Assembly: GCA_016801885.1 (NCBI GenBank)
Contig: CM028884.1
Coordinates: 10,792,181-10,856,180, forward strand
Length of the DNA: 64,000 bases
Reading direction: 5' to 3'
From: Toxotes chatareus
Lineage: Eukaryota > Chordata > Actinopteri > Toxotidae
The number at the start of each line of letters is the position of its first letter. The first letter of the stretch is position 1. This document shows positions 47,061 through 59,045 of the stretch, piece after piece. The notes under the pieces are model-generated. The model searched no databases. It was given only the letters and a program-made list of their open reading frames with translations, and was not told where the DNA came from. The translations under genes were made by a program, and so were the position numbers.

Positions 47061-49700
47061 GGCCTGACACCTTCCCTCTGTCCTCCACTGGGCAGGCCAA
47101 TACTGAAGCTTCAGTCACACCTCAATGCCAGCGATAGACTCTTTCTCAGCCCCGTTAGGCCGTGGCTAGTATTTGAAAAGAGAAGAGGTTTAAGGACGGA
47201 CAGCAGCCAACAAGACACCTGGCCTGTGCCCAGAATCTTAAGTTTCATCCCTTCTGTCACCCAGAACTGACAAAGGGAGACTAGGAGCCTGGGAGACTGG
47301 TCAGAAATGAAAACTTGTTCTCTGTTAAGAGCACAGCAAGGTTGGGTCAAAGGTTATAGTATAGGGTACGCTTCAGATCCTGTGCTCCTGGTAACAAAGG
47401 CCTTCTCAGAATTGATAGGAAATACTTTTCCTGCTGTTGTGTGCATCACCTCCAGCATCTGGCAGGAGAGTAGAGACTCGAGAGAGATTGTCTTCAGAAG
47501 CAGTTAGACTCTTAAATGATCTCAAAAGAATTCAGGCTACTTTACTCCTGTTTACTCAAATCAAATGTTAATTGGACTTTTATTTGACATAATGAATAGG
47601 TGTTAAATCTCAATTTTTTCATAGATGCAATACAAGGCCCTTTTAATGGTAAAAAAAAAAAAAAAAAAAGTTTGTTTTAAATCTTTGAAGATTGAACTGA
47701 AGGTGAACTCAGCTTTTGACCCTGTGATTCCTGAGCTCGGAGCAGAGGGAGTGCATACGGAAGAGGGTGAACTGGGGTGGCAGACTGTGCTGCAACGCCA
47801 TCCCGTTGTCCAAAAGAAAAACACACACCATGGACCACTAAAGAAGTCGAACAAGCAATCAAGCTCGATTCAACTGAAAGCATCACATCAGAACATCAGA
47901 AGTGCACTGTGGATTTTTTTTCTCATTATAACTGGAAATGAAACAGAAAATAGTAATATTCTAATACTTTTGTACTGTTACAGATCCACTTTATCGGAAG
48001 TGTTGCAATAGAAAAAGTAACCTTAGTTTAGTGTTTACACATTCATTTTCAGTTTACTTATCATCAGTTTATTTAATATTTAAATTAATATTTCAGTTAC
48101 TACTTGTGACGTCTGTCATGCTAAGATGATGTAGTGCAAACTGTATATCATAGTATGTATTTTTGACATTAATATTCAAATCTGAAAAAAAAAATATATC
48201 TATATATCTTCTAAAGCAAACTTGAAATCTGTTCTGTCTTTTTGTGCTTTTAATTTTGCTTCCTGTTCTACCACAACATCTCCAAGCAGTCACACAGTGG
48301 GTTGAGGAAAGGCGGGGTGGGGTGGAAAAAGCAAAGCACAAGGGACTTCTGCTGCTGTTCAGAAATGAAACATCCAAATGTCACGCCTACTCTGTGCAAA
48401 TAATAATCTACACTGATTTAAAGCTCAGAGGAGTGAGAAAAGTACAAATGAGGAATCATGGCAATGTAATTTCCACACTCGTCACACGTGGTAGGAATAA
48501 CATGCAGGGTGTGACAGCTGACTGTCTGCTAATGTCCTCGATTCAAGCACAGGCCAGCAGTCCCTGACTAAATACTGATCCTGCAGAACACCTCAAATAC
48601 AAGCATTTGAAATTAATTAGAAGCATCCAGGCCTATTTAGTATGTTGTTGTTTTTATACAAGTATAGCATGGTGTGCTTTTCAGATGCATTATAAAGCAT
48701 TACATGTACATTATGTTAAAGAGTGTTTAGACAAAGTATTTAGATCAGAAAAGGTTGCTGTTGAAAGTAATTACAAAAGAAGTGTTCAGGTGATAGTCCA
48801 CGGTGGTAGTCTGGGTACAAAGTGGATGAAGACTTTCTAAATTACAGTACATACTCTTCAAATCTTAGTATATTTACAGTCATTCTGGTCTGATTCTTTG
48901 TTGGGGCACTACTTAAAAATATCTGATCCATTCTGTAAGAATTTCAGCTAAGATAAAGCTTAGAAAGATCTCAGATGAGACTAAAAATGAAAACAAAATG
49001 TATTGAACAGTTTTTTCATTTACAAAGTAATAAGACAAGTATTGAGAAAACCCGTCAGTAACCATGCATCTGTGGACTGGTAGACACATAAACATGTTAA
49101 GGCTAAATGTGAGATTAAAAAAATTTATTAGACAAAACTGTATCCACCAAAAGTGTTATTAGTATTTACTACTATAAATAGTGACCTTGTGCAGCACTGC
49201 TCTTAGTACTGGGTGGTGCAGCTTGCTGCCCTGTAACACCTGGCTTGGCCAACCACACAGCAGTCTGCAACAGCTGACAACAGTAGGTGAGTACTGCTGT
49301 CACTTTGGCACTCAAAGCTGAAAATGAGTGGTGGTAGCTGTGGTGACCATTTAACATGGCGGCCTCTGGGCTCTTAAGTGCATCTGCACAGCCTCACCAC
49401 ACTTGTATGCACCATTTATTTTTTGCATGGTGGCCTGTGGCTCTGTTGTCCCGAAAGTGTCTGTTTCACACATGTATGCTTTGCTGCTTAGTCCCTCAGT
49501 AATGTTAGCACAAAGAGCACAAGAAACCGCATAGCGTTCAGTCTCTGACACAAACACACTGCACATGGAAAGATGTCTGCATGGAAAACCATGAAAAATG
49601 AACTGAACCTGCGTTAATCGGTGCAGCATTCATCATCCTCCAGATCTGAGGATTATTTGACTGAAACCTGGATTTGTGATACAGCACATGGGTCTAACAG
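47061..49700 (+). other. atosa 3' UTR and atosa-arpp19 intergenic region
   Basis: No coding exon is seen. There is no perfect AATAAA; the only common variant noticed is ATTAAA at 49114-49119. The 3' UTR may therefore run about 2 kb, or use a weak earlier signal. An A-run lies at about 47650-47669. The last few hundred bases become CpG-rich as the arpp19 promoter begins. Confidence 0.5.
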
Positions 49701-49922
49701 CTGATCGGTACGTTACGCAACGTAAATCCGATCCCTGCACTCTGCGCTGGAGCCCGGCAGGAGTGCCCGAACGTGAGCGCGCATGGTGTCTCCGCATGTG
49801 ACGTATTAGTTCTTGTGCGGGAGCGCTCGGCGGCAGTCGTATGGGTACGGAAAGTCAGAGCAGGGGATCACTCGGACGGCTAGTGAGCTTTTCTCTGGTC
49901 TGAGTTCACGATCATTATAGAA
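49700..49922 (+). promoter_or_regulatory. arpp19: CpG-rich promoter and leader of arpp19
   Basis: GC- and CpG-rich sequence directly before the arpp19 ATG, without a TATA box. A CRE-like TGACGTA lies at 49799-49805, about 120 bp upstream of the start codon. CpG-rich sequence continues into intron 1. Confidence 0.55.
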
Positions 49923-49979
49923 ATGTCCGGGGATAACGAAGAGACGCAGACGGCCGAGGAGACATCAGTAGACGAGAAG
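49923..49979 (+). CDS. arpp19: arpp19 coding exon 1
   Basis: ATG to GAGAAG|gtaact, 19 codons, phase 0. Encodes the acidic variable N-terminus. Confidence 0.93.
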
Positions 49980-52399
49980 GTAACTGTGCACCGTTTAGCA
50001 TGCTGAGCAGCAGCACCGTTGACTTTGTTATAGCCAACGCAACGTTACGCCGCGTTACCTTCTTCGCCCCGCGCTCGTTATTGTTGACATATCAACCGAA
50101 GCTAGCTACCGAGCCCTGGTTAGAATACTTAATGTTATTTGTCAAACAGTGTAACGACATTTCGTTACCGGCTAGCTGGCCAGACGTTTCGGTTGCTAAC
50201 AGAGTGAATGTTTCGGATGGTTGGTGTGAAAGTCTGAGGTACGACTAGCTAATGTTAGCAGCTCACCATCCGCTAGGCTAACTGTCGTGACATTCACACA
50301 CTGGCAAATCAGCGGCAACAGTTAGCTCAGCGGCTAACACTAGCTTAGCCCAACAGATTTCTGCACTCTGGCTTGAAGCTTAGTCACAGTCATTTTATCT
50401 TCAGCTCCACTTAACTACCGCAGTTTTGCTGGAGTGCTGCTAGAGTGATACGTAGCTAGCTGCCTCGGCTACTAATAATGTATACAATAAAGGGTTTTAG
50501 TTGCAAATTTAACGGTTAGCCTTAATCCCAACCGACCGCCCAGCCCAGAGAAGCCACACAGCCAAGGGTAGCAGTAACGATAATTTGAACCTGGCAGGTG
50601 AATATTTAAACACCTTCGTTAATATTGATTTAACTAGCTATGTCAACTATGGGCAGTTAGTCATCGTTGCACAGATCTTATTCAGAAATTTTGTCTTTTG
50701 GTAAACGTGTGTATACGTTTGTAAAGGACAGTCGGGTTATTTCTATACCGCAGTGCCATCAGCTGACAAATATTTCAGAGGGAGCCTGGAGGCACCTGCT
50801 GTGTGTGCTCTCTTGTTGTGCAGTAACTATGTGCTTGTTGAGCAAGAAGTCTCACTGTCATCGCAATGCCTCACACTTCTGCTTGTTTTCAGGAGGTTCA
50901 GGACAAGGTGATCAGTCCTGAGAAGGCAGAGGAGGCTAAACTGAAGGCCAGATACCCAAATTTAGGAAATAAACCCGGAGGCTCTGATCTGCTTCGCAAA
51001 CGCCTCCAAAAGGGGGTGAGTTATTATCTGTTTGTCTGCTAAACGCTCAGGCTTCACTTGAGGACAATCACTGAACCCAGTGTCATTTTTGGTTCGTAAC
51101 ATTGCACTTACACTTAGTTGCCAGGTTATTAGGTATATCTAATCTAATTCTATTTGACAAAACATCTTAAGGTCCACTTACTAGTCTTTTTCAAGGCATA
51201 TTATTTATTTCAATGTGAACAGACTAAATGTTAGAAATGCCTCTCAGTATAACACAGTACAAATCAACTACACCACAAGTTACAGATTCCAAAAGACCAT
51301 TAAGTTGAATCAACGCCTCTTGACTGTTTCAACAAAACCTGAACTTTATAACCTTCCTGATGGCAGTATTTATTGCAGGGATGTGGTTTTAAACTGTGTT
51401 AGCTTTAGCCAGGTGCACCTGTAAACTCGCCTTTGTTTATTTATTTACATTTTATTAGACTGAATAATTCAAAAACTACCTTAAGTCAAAACAACTTTTA
51501 TCTTTACACTCAAGAGTGCTGAAATGCTTATGAATGCTTAAGTCATTCATCAGGTAAAACGAACGTACTAAACCAGTCATGTGGGGTAACAACTTAACAA
51601 TGAGCAGTTTGATTTTCTCATCATTTTATCATTTCATACAATCAAAATTGAATACGTTTCAGCTTTTTGACACTAAACGATTTTATAACTCAGGCATTTT
51701 ATATGCTCAGTGTGTATCCTTGACTTGTAATAAGCATGAAGAATGTGTTTACTCCCTTTTATAAAGCATTTGCAAAGATTTAGATTTTGTGTTCTTATCT
51801 ATGTTGACTTGCTAACAGTCTTCTTGTTCACTGCCTTTGTTGGCTTAAAATTGTGTATCACGCCGCCTGCGTGTCCTTGTGTGTGTGCATGATACAAACA
51901 AAACAAGGACCAAAATGAAGAGCACTTATAAAGACATTGCTCCATAGCACAACTAGTCATTAGAAACTCACCTACAAGTTACCTTTAAAACAAATTTTCG
52001 ACATTAGCTTTCTTTATATAATATAATAAAATATAAGTTAGTAAGTCTTAACACGACCTTTATCTGTACATGCTGCATACTGAAAATACAGTTGGTTTTT
52101 CCTTGCAATGTAATTAAATAATTTTGAAATATTTAGAACATTAAGTGTTCACAATATACTGTTGGTATTATTTGGTTTTGTTAGTTGATTTTTTCAGTTT
52201 AAAATTTTAATTTTATGTCTTTTTACAGCAAAAGTACTTTGACTCAGGCGACTACAACATGGCTAAAGCAAAGATAAAGAACAAACAGTTGCCAACAGCT
52301 GCACCAGAGAAGACCGAGATCACAGGGGACCACATCCCCACCCCGCAGGACCTGCCCCAGAGGAAACCCTCTCTGGTGGCCAGTAAACTGGCAGGCTGA
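49923..52399 (+). CDS. arpp19: arpp19: cAMP-regulated phosphoprotein 19, three coding exons
   Basis: Small endosulfine-family inhibitor of PP2A-B55. When Greatwall/MASTL phosphorylates the Ser in FDSGDY it binds and inhibits the phosphatase, allowing mitotic entry. The joined exons (49923-49979, 50893-51015, 52229-52399) encode 116 residues (human 112). The core KAEEAKLKARYP, GGSDLLRKRLQKGQKYFDSG (Greatwall-site Ser66) and the PKA-type site RKPS (Ser108) are intact. The C-terminus SKLAG marks ARPP19 rather than ENSA, which extends further. The N-terminus (MSGDNEETQTAEETSVDEKE) is the variable part. Teleosts can carry two arpp19 copies; which one this is cannot be told, though the neighbours are those of human ARPP19. 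Confidence 0.97.
49980..50892 (+). other. arpp19: arpp19 intron 1
   Basis: 913 bp, phase 0, CpG-rich at its start. It contains many GCTAGC/TTAGC-type words common in fish CpG-rich first introns. No exon seen. Confidence 0.85.
50893..51015 (+). CDS. arpp19: arpp19 coding exon 2
   Basis: Acceptor gttttcag|GAG, donor AAGGGG|gtgagt, 41 codons, phase 0. Encodes EVQDKVISPEKAEEAKLKAR through GGSDLLRKRLQKG. Confidence 0.97.
51016..52228 (+). other. arpp19: arpp19 intron 2
   Basis: 1213 bp, AT-rich, no exon or clear repeat seen. Confidence 0.85.
52229..52399 (+). CDS. arpp19: arpp19 coding exon 3
   Basis: Acceptor tttttacag|CAA. Encodes QKYFDSGDYNMAKAKIKNKQ through the PKA-type site to SKLAG; TGA at 52397-52399. 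Contains both regulatory serines. Confidence 0.98.
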   Translation, partial: QKYFDSGDYNMAKAKIKNKQLPTAAPEKTEITGDHIPTPQDLPQRKPSLVASKLAG

Positions 52400-53900
52400 T
52401 GCACATGCAGCCACGTCATCCCCTGCAGCACCTCCTAGCCCTAACCCTCTACCTCTCCCACCCCTCACAGCACCACCTGTCCCCAACCTCTGCCCCCTCC
52501 CCAACAGCCTGGACCCCACCCAACAAGAACCCACATCCTAATACTCAGTGAACTGGCTAGCTGGTACCTTCAAATCCTGTTTATTTTTGTTTTCACCCCA
52601 CTGGGCCCTGTCTCTTCTGCGTCCTTCCCTTGTTTTTTTTTTTTTTTTTTGTCCCTTGCTACCCCCCCAAATTGACTGCCCTTTTGTCATTGTCCTCTTA
52701 CTTTTCCATGTTCCTTTTTATTTTCTCATTACTTCAATGTAAGATACACTGAAAGACAGGACATCCAAGTGTGAGTGTGACGACTGTGACTCTTCCGTAC
52801 GAGTGATGGACGATGGATACCACAGTGTTTACTGGCTGAAGAGAGGGGCGAGAAACAGAAGCTGCATCTTGTGTGGTTGGAGGGCTTTGGTATAGACATC
52901 AGGAGATATATATAAATATACATATATATATATTTGCTTTTGTTTGGCACAGGGGCAGACGTCAGCCTTTTACAAAGTTTAACATCAGATTTGTTTCATT
53001 CACTGTATGTCCTTATTCTAAATTGTGCTGTCAGTATGCTTGAGTGATTGACTGAGTATAGTAATCCAGAGGCCAAGCTCAGTTTTATTAACACTTTGAT
53101 TGTGAAACATGGGGGGTGGGGCCATACTAAAGAACCACACAGCGAAGGCCAGAGTATCATGAGGAACTGCATGTGCGACGCAGGGCTCCAAAAGGCAAAC
53201 CTCACTGAGCTCCATTTGAATTCCTGAAGGTGCACTGAACAGACAAGTAAACTGAAAAGCTCGGGTGCAACATGGAAGCTCTGGGTGGAAGATAAATGGT
53301 TCATTCAAGACATCCTGAAACTAAGAACTTATGTCAAGTATAAAAGAGAAGGGGGCACCGTTCTTGGCTTCAGTCTGAAATGTCATGTTGAAAGTTTGCA
53401 TTGTGTTTGTGGTGTGCCATGCATTTCAGCATCAGGGGACGACACAGTCCTCTCCCTTGGGTCAAAGTTACTAGTTCCAAGTTGTCATGAATGACGCATT
53501 ACTGTGTTAGAAGTGGGTAGTGGGGGTATATGGGACCTGAAAGCTATATTCCTGTCAGTAGGGACCAGTGTTTGTGCTGTGTGAGTATAAATCTGTTGTT
53601 AAAAAAATGTACTGGGAGCAGCTCTTGGCACTGGGAACAAAGACTGTAATGAATTATGTTGAGATTTGGGGGGGGAAAAAATCTTCTATGCGCATAAGTT
53701 AAAGTAGTTATATCTTAAAATTGTCCTCGGCCCTGTGTAGTGCTTTTCCAGGGGCCTTGCTGACTGGATGAAGTTTACCTGTGATGTGGTAAATCTAAGC
53801 TAGCAGTACATCCATCTGAGCTGTGCATGTATGTGGCTGCCCTGCTGTCACTTTGTGCCATTTTGTTTTGTAAATAAAATAGTTTTGCACAAATGTTTAA
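52400..53900 (+). other. arpp19: arpp19 3' UTR
   Basis: About 1.5 kb without coding potential. It has a C-rich stretch after the stop, a T17 run at about 52634 and an AT dinucleotide-like tract at about 52905-52934. It ends at the poly(A) signal at 53873-53878. Confidence 0.7.
53873..53878 (+). terminator. arpp19: arpp19 poly(A) signal
   Basis: AATAAA in the context TTTTGTAAATAAAATAG, followed by GTGTCGCGTGTATTATGTTT, a plausible GU-rich downstream element. It is the only clear AATAAA before the next gene. Confidence 0.75.
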
Positions 53901-54480
53901 TTGCTGTGTCGCGTGTATTATGTTTACATGTTTTAGGACATATTGTTTGTTTAAGGTGAAAGTTTCACTTGGATGGGGACAGACAGTACCTATTTGTCTT
54001 CATCTATATCTTTTTCCCCTGCTCTGAAAACCTGGTTGAAGACAAACGTTCATTTACACATAATCGAAGAAAATATTGCAAACATGTTGATCATTTATTA
54101 CATTATATGGCAATTTGTGGTCACCAGTAATGTAGCTGTCAACAAAAGGATCTGAACTCATCAGTCTTCAGATTTCTTTTAGGTTTAGACTTTTTCTATT
54201 TTTTAAAAACCCAAACCCCAATACTTTCACCAAAATTGTGCAAGCTTCACAATGGTACCTTTGGCACGGACATGCTGCATTATACCCATCCAGTTTACCG
54301 TGATAAAAAAACTTCTTTCCTCTTTTGTTGAAAAACTTGAATTAAAAAAACACATGCCGTGTTTCTAAAGGAAAAAGAGAAACATCAAATATAGAGCTGT
54401 CCTTTCTAATCCGTTTTTTTAAAGAACTACGTTTTGCCTAAGAATGTTTTTTTCCCCCTTTTGTTGGTGTACTGTGAACC
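53901..54480. other. Short arpp19-myo5a intergenic spacer
   Basis: AT-rich, no gene or recognised repeat. It ends at a GC-rich boundary with a CTCF-like motif at 54486-54499. Confidence 0.6.
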
Positions 54481-54499
54481 CTTGACCACCGGGGGGCGG

Positions 54500-54776
54500 A
54501 GTTTTTCAGGCGGCAGCAGAAGCAGCCCCCTGTGTGTGTTTGGCTGAATCATTTCATCCATCATACCCAGAATGCAAAGTGAGACACCGAAACCTCAGCA
54601 GCTTCTAGCTTTCCAGGTTATCATGGCGATAAGAGACACATCTTCACCTTGAGTCCCAGCAGCGACAAACGATTTCCTCCCCCGCTTCATGAACACACAC
54701 ACCGAGTCCCGTGCAGTGCCGGAGACCTGCCGGAGTTTTAGCCCAGATTGGAGAAAGGACATAGCGTGTGACCGTC
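54500..54776 (+). promoter_or_regulatory. myo5a: Probable promoter and 5' UTR of myo5a
   Basis: GC-rich sequence leading to the ATG. It continues CpG-rich for several hundred bases into the intron. No TATA box is evident; the transcription start is not determinable from sequence. Confidence 0.5.
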
Positions 54777-54803
54777 ATGGCAGCGTCGGAGCTGTACACA
54801 AAG
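54777..54803 (+). CDS. myo5a: myo5a coding exon 1 (partial gene, class V myosin heavy chain)
   Basis: ATGGCAGCGTCGGAGCTGTA... encodes MAASELYTK and stops at AAG|gtaaaa in phase 0. MAASELYTK is the exact N-terminus of vertebrate myosin Va, a two-headed actin motor that carries melanosomes, vesicles and RNA. In the family the next residues begin FARVWIPD; I do not find that exon before the window end. The ATG has G at +4. The call rests on nine residues plus position: human MYO5A lies directly beyond ARPP19 on the same strand. Teleosts may have two myo5a copies; this one cannot be assigned. Confidence 0.85.
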
Positions 54804-55764
54804 GTAAAACAAGTGTACATTTACATGTATGCAGCTGGGTGCTAGCATATCGGCTAAATAAACGTCCTGGTCGCCGGGTTAGCGTCGTGCAATGTGCTCT
54901 CAAATGTTCAGGTTAATTTTCCCGGCAAACAAGCTAGGAGTTTGATTTTTCCTGCGGAAAAAAATCGTGTCTTTCTTGTGAGATAATAGCAAGCTCGGTG
55001 GCGGCGGGTTTAAATGAATGAAAATGTTTGCGAAGCCACAGAAAACATGCCGGTGTGTGAGGACACGGAGATGTGTTTTAGATAAAGATGTCAGGGCAGC
55101 GCTGAAATGGGCGCAGCTGACGGAGAGACAATGTCTACAGATGCGACAGAAACGCCTCGTTTTCCTCACGACAGTCGTCCTGTCCACCCATATTCATTAA
55201 ACGGTTTATTATTATTGTTATTCATTATCATTTATCACCTTGTTTGTTTACCAAAACAAGATATCCTCTCCTCTCGGGCCTATTTTACATCAACCCCCCA
55301 CCCCCCTCAACTGGAAGCTAGGGGGCTGGGATGATGCAAAGGCGGTGCCAGCCATCATGGAGGCTCGGGTTTTACGATTTTAAACAATAATATGTGGCTT
55401 TGGCCCAAACCTGTGCATCTGTATTGCCCTGTGTTAGTCGTTTACATTTGTGCTGTTACTTGTCCCGGTTGTTTGACCCGGTTATTGGGGATGTGAGCCG
55501 AGTCCTTCAGGTTGGGTACCGCTGAGAGATGCTGCGACTAGCGCCGCATCCGGACAGTGTAGCATCCTTCCCTTTAGCATCCAGGGTGTTTATAGCAGCA
55601 GAGGCCCTGGAGCCTCAGCGTGTGTGTGTTAACCCGGTGCTCACTGAGGAGAATATGACACTGCTGCTGAGCAGGCCTGTTGCCCTGAAGACTCACAAGG
55701 TCATATGTGTAGTTGCTGCTGCTATTGTAGTGTTTCTATGACTGCAACTGTGAAACAAAAAAAT

Positions 55765-55804
<40 letters not shown>
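55765..55804. repeat. (GT)20 microsatellite
   Basis: About 20 uninterrupted GT units, likely polymorphic, in myo5a intron 1. Confidence 0.97.
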
Positions 55805-55806
<2 letters not shown>

Positions 55807-57909
55807 GAGGGAGATGAGTCACCCACCCCCCTTCTTCGACAGCTGGTGTGTTCAGCCTGAATAAGGGTTGTGCTGAAAACAAAATGTTTGTGTTATGTTG
55901 GCAATTGTCACAATGCATCGAATATATACCAAACTGCAGCTCTACAGTGTATTTGTAATTGTGAACCACTTTGCTATCAGTTGTGTCTCGTGTTGACAGA
56001 CCAGATGATAGGTTTGAACCCTGTGTCAGCGAATGGACTGATGGGGCTGGACTGATGAAATGTCCTTGCTAGCTCCTGGGGTCCTGTCCTGTAGGTGACC
56101 GTGTCCTCTGATATTTAAAGAAAGAGGAAAGCAAAAAGACACAAGTCGAGGGTTGTATTTAGCAAGGAAACAGTTATTCAATTAATTGATAAGTTGACTG
56201 ACTCTAATAGTAAATCTAAATATCTGTCGGTTGAATAAAATGAAGTTTGAAGAGATCATCTTGGACTTCAGGAATTTGTGATGGGCATCTTTGGACATGT
56301 TATAGACCAAAGAAACTTATCAGGGTTTTACTCAAAGTTACAGATGGCTATGTTTATGTTTGTAGCTGGATGCTAGCACGTTGCCTGTGCTTTTGTTGTG
56401 CACTACGTTCAGTGTCTTGCAAAATGTCTTTTAATTTTCTACAGAAAATGTGTCTCTCTAACAGTGAAGTTGATGGTGACTTGTCTGACATGCAGTGTGA
56501 TGTCTGTAATCTATAATGAAAATAACCATTAGTTGCAGCTCTAGAAATTTAAGACAAATAAGGGTTCTTGCCTGCTTTCACACGCTTTTAGGTAAAGAAA
56601 AGTAAAAATAATATTTAGATGCATTGAGTTTGCTTAAATAGCACCGGGGTGTCAAATCCAACCACTAATCAAATTCCAGTAGATTTTGGCTGAGGCTGCT
56701 ACAGTATATTTGTTGCCTCTGCCAGCAGGATTTGGCTTGCCACCAGCCATCAATATGCCTGTCTTACTCCATAAGAATCTTGTTGGGTGTTAAATGGTTT
56801 TAATTGCAAAGAAATAGGGGAAACTTTGGATGTACATGTCAGTTTGCTTGGGAACCCCAAAGTTAGTTCCCGCTTTGAATGGTAGAGTTTGTTTTAGGAG
56901 TCAGCCTCTGATGTCAAACCTCTCTCTGTGTTTTACTTTTCCAACACAGGGGTAGGAAACACTCTGCCCTTTGTGCGTATGAGTCAGCCTTATAGAAGCT
57001 TATTGAGTGTGTCTGAGCTGCTTGGTTAACATGCACAAACACACACTAACACACACACAGCACAACACAGCACACACACAGAGCTCCCCTCTACGTTTGG
57101 CTCATGTCTGACCTGACCTGCCAGTATAAAGAGAGGCAAGTGAGAGGTAAAGACTTTTTCATTAGACTTGAGTCAGTCTGTTTGATCCACTTTAGATAAG
57201 TTTAAAAAAAAAAAACAGGGTCAAAACTAAAGTCAGCAGCTGTTAATTTGATGCTGAAACACTGCTGTGTAACATGAAGCAGAAATGGAAGAGAGGGAGG
57301 ACGTTCTCCTGGAAATGGAAGTGAGGTGCTGCTCCATTAGATGATTCAGAGCTGGGAAGGCTCTTCCACACACAAACAAAAGTTTCCAAAATAAACACAC
57401 TGCATTTAGAGGAGTGTTTTGCTGGACCACAACAAGAGCATATGCTGTATTTTTAGAATTACTAGATTCAGCATTGATTCATGAACCTAAGCTGAACAGA
57501 GAACTATTGCTTCTGCAGATTTCCCGTTTCACAAACCTACTGCGTAGGAGATGCAGAGTCAAACAGAGAAACTTTGCCTCTGATTACAGTTCAGACAGCC
57601 TTAATTTGTCTTTATCGGTGACTGTAATTCGGCTGTCATTCCTCAGCAGGAGCTGGTGATGAAACATTAATGAACGAGGCTCAGCAGGATCACTGCTGTT
57701 GACCTCTGATGTGGTTAGGAAGGATCCTGATAAGGAAACCCAAGAAGAGAAGACAGTGCAGCAAAAACAAACACTTTATGACCTCTTTTATCTTGATACC
57801 ATAACACTCGTAAAGATTCCTTTTTTCATAGTTTTTCAAGTAAGAGAGAAGAGGGGAAGATTAATTTGAGGAGACGCTGGAGAGAGTTGGGATGGGAATC
57901 ATAGATTGA

Positions 57910-58000
57910 AGGAATAGTGAGACATTTTGGGATATATGAGATGATCAGCTCTGTCTTCATATTTACTGTACAGACATGAGAGTGATGTCGAACTGTTCCT
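57910..58000. mobile_element. Short fold-back copy of the inverted-repeat element family
   Basis: Left end AGGAATAGTGAGACAT (57910-57925) and right end ATGTCGAACTGTTCCT (57985-58000) are inverted repeats matching at 13 of 16 positions. Between them, CTTCATATTTACTGTACAGA and CATGAGAGTG are the reverse complement of internal family sequence. This looks like an internally deleted relative of the element at 42691-43103. Confidence 0.65.
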
Positions 58001-59012
58001 GTCACAGAACATTGCTCTCATGATTTTGGTGAGTTTCATTCATGAATGAAGTGAGATTAAAATGACATCTAAGTCTGATCATAAAGCTGGTCAGAGTCAT
58101 TCAGAAAACCACTTCCGCGTTGAATTTTGAATGACTGATTGATGTTAAGGAAGGATAAATCAAAGCTGATGTAACTCCAGTGTAAACTAAATCACATGTG
58201 ATAGAAAGCTGCTGTGTGTAACAACATTACAATGATGTATAGGTTTCATATTATACCTCAGGAGTTTATACAGACATATCATGGAAAAGATCAGTCATGC
58301 TTTGTGTGATATAAGTGTCATATCAGTTGCATCAGGTGGTGAATTTTACATTATCTAATGCCAGTGGTTTATTTTGTTCTCCTCGGCTCTAATATAGAGC
58401 ATGTGCATTAGGTTACGGAGATAACCTGGTTAAAGTAATTGCGCAGTCATTTTGTATATGCCCTGGCATGTAGTCATTGCCTGGCCAATGCAGACAGACA
58501 TGCCAGGGTAGATGGACAGAGAGTGAGGTTACATGTTTATGACCCGAAATAGTGATTTCAATTTATATTGTTGTTTTTTTTTCAGTAGTACAGTTACAGC
58601 TCCTCACACACTTTTAATTGTGTGTGTGTGTAGGAACAAGATTCAGGTTTACTGCCTGTCTGTGCGTCTGTCAGAAAGTTATTTCGAACCATGTCAGTGA
58701 TTTGTGGGAAAGTCCTGTTTGCTCGCTCTGAGAATCTGTCCGCTTCAGAACTCATGTGATAGAGGAAGGAAGCCCGGGATATGTGATAGACAGCAGAGAT
58801 GGCCAGTCATCTGTCACAGGGCGAGGAGCTTTGGAGAACGTCAGTGAACGCCGCTTGTGTCTACAGACACAATGGGAAGGTTTCATCCACCAGCGAGTTC
58901 TGGAGGTCAGTGCTCGATCATTTAGTGTCTGGTCTTGTGGCGTGCGCGGCTGGAGGCATCCAGAAAACCAGCAGACTCACAGCATGAGCTAGAGGCTTGA
59001 TAAAGAGGCAAG

Positions 59013-59045
59013 ATGAACCGGGAGTTGGAGTATATGTTTGTCCAA
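59013..59045 (+). other. Candidate alternative first exon of myo5a
   Basis: An ATG with A at -3, preceded by an in-frame stop (TAA at 59001), opens MNRELEYMFVQ and ends at CAA|gtaagt, a consensus donor, in phase 0. That is the phase left by MAASELYTK. It could supply an alternative N-terminus to myo5a exon 2. It is short and could be chance; I know of no such isoform. Confidence 0.25.

Noticed and set aside
58756..58992. 78-codon open frame in myo5a intron 1
   Set aside because: It does not match myosin V sequence; only the later ATG-plus-donor at 59013 is kept, as a weak candidate.
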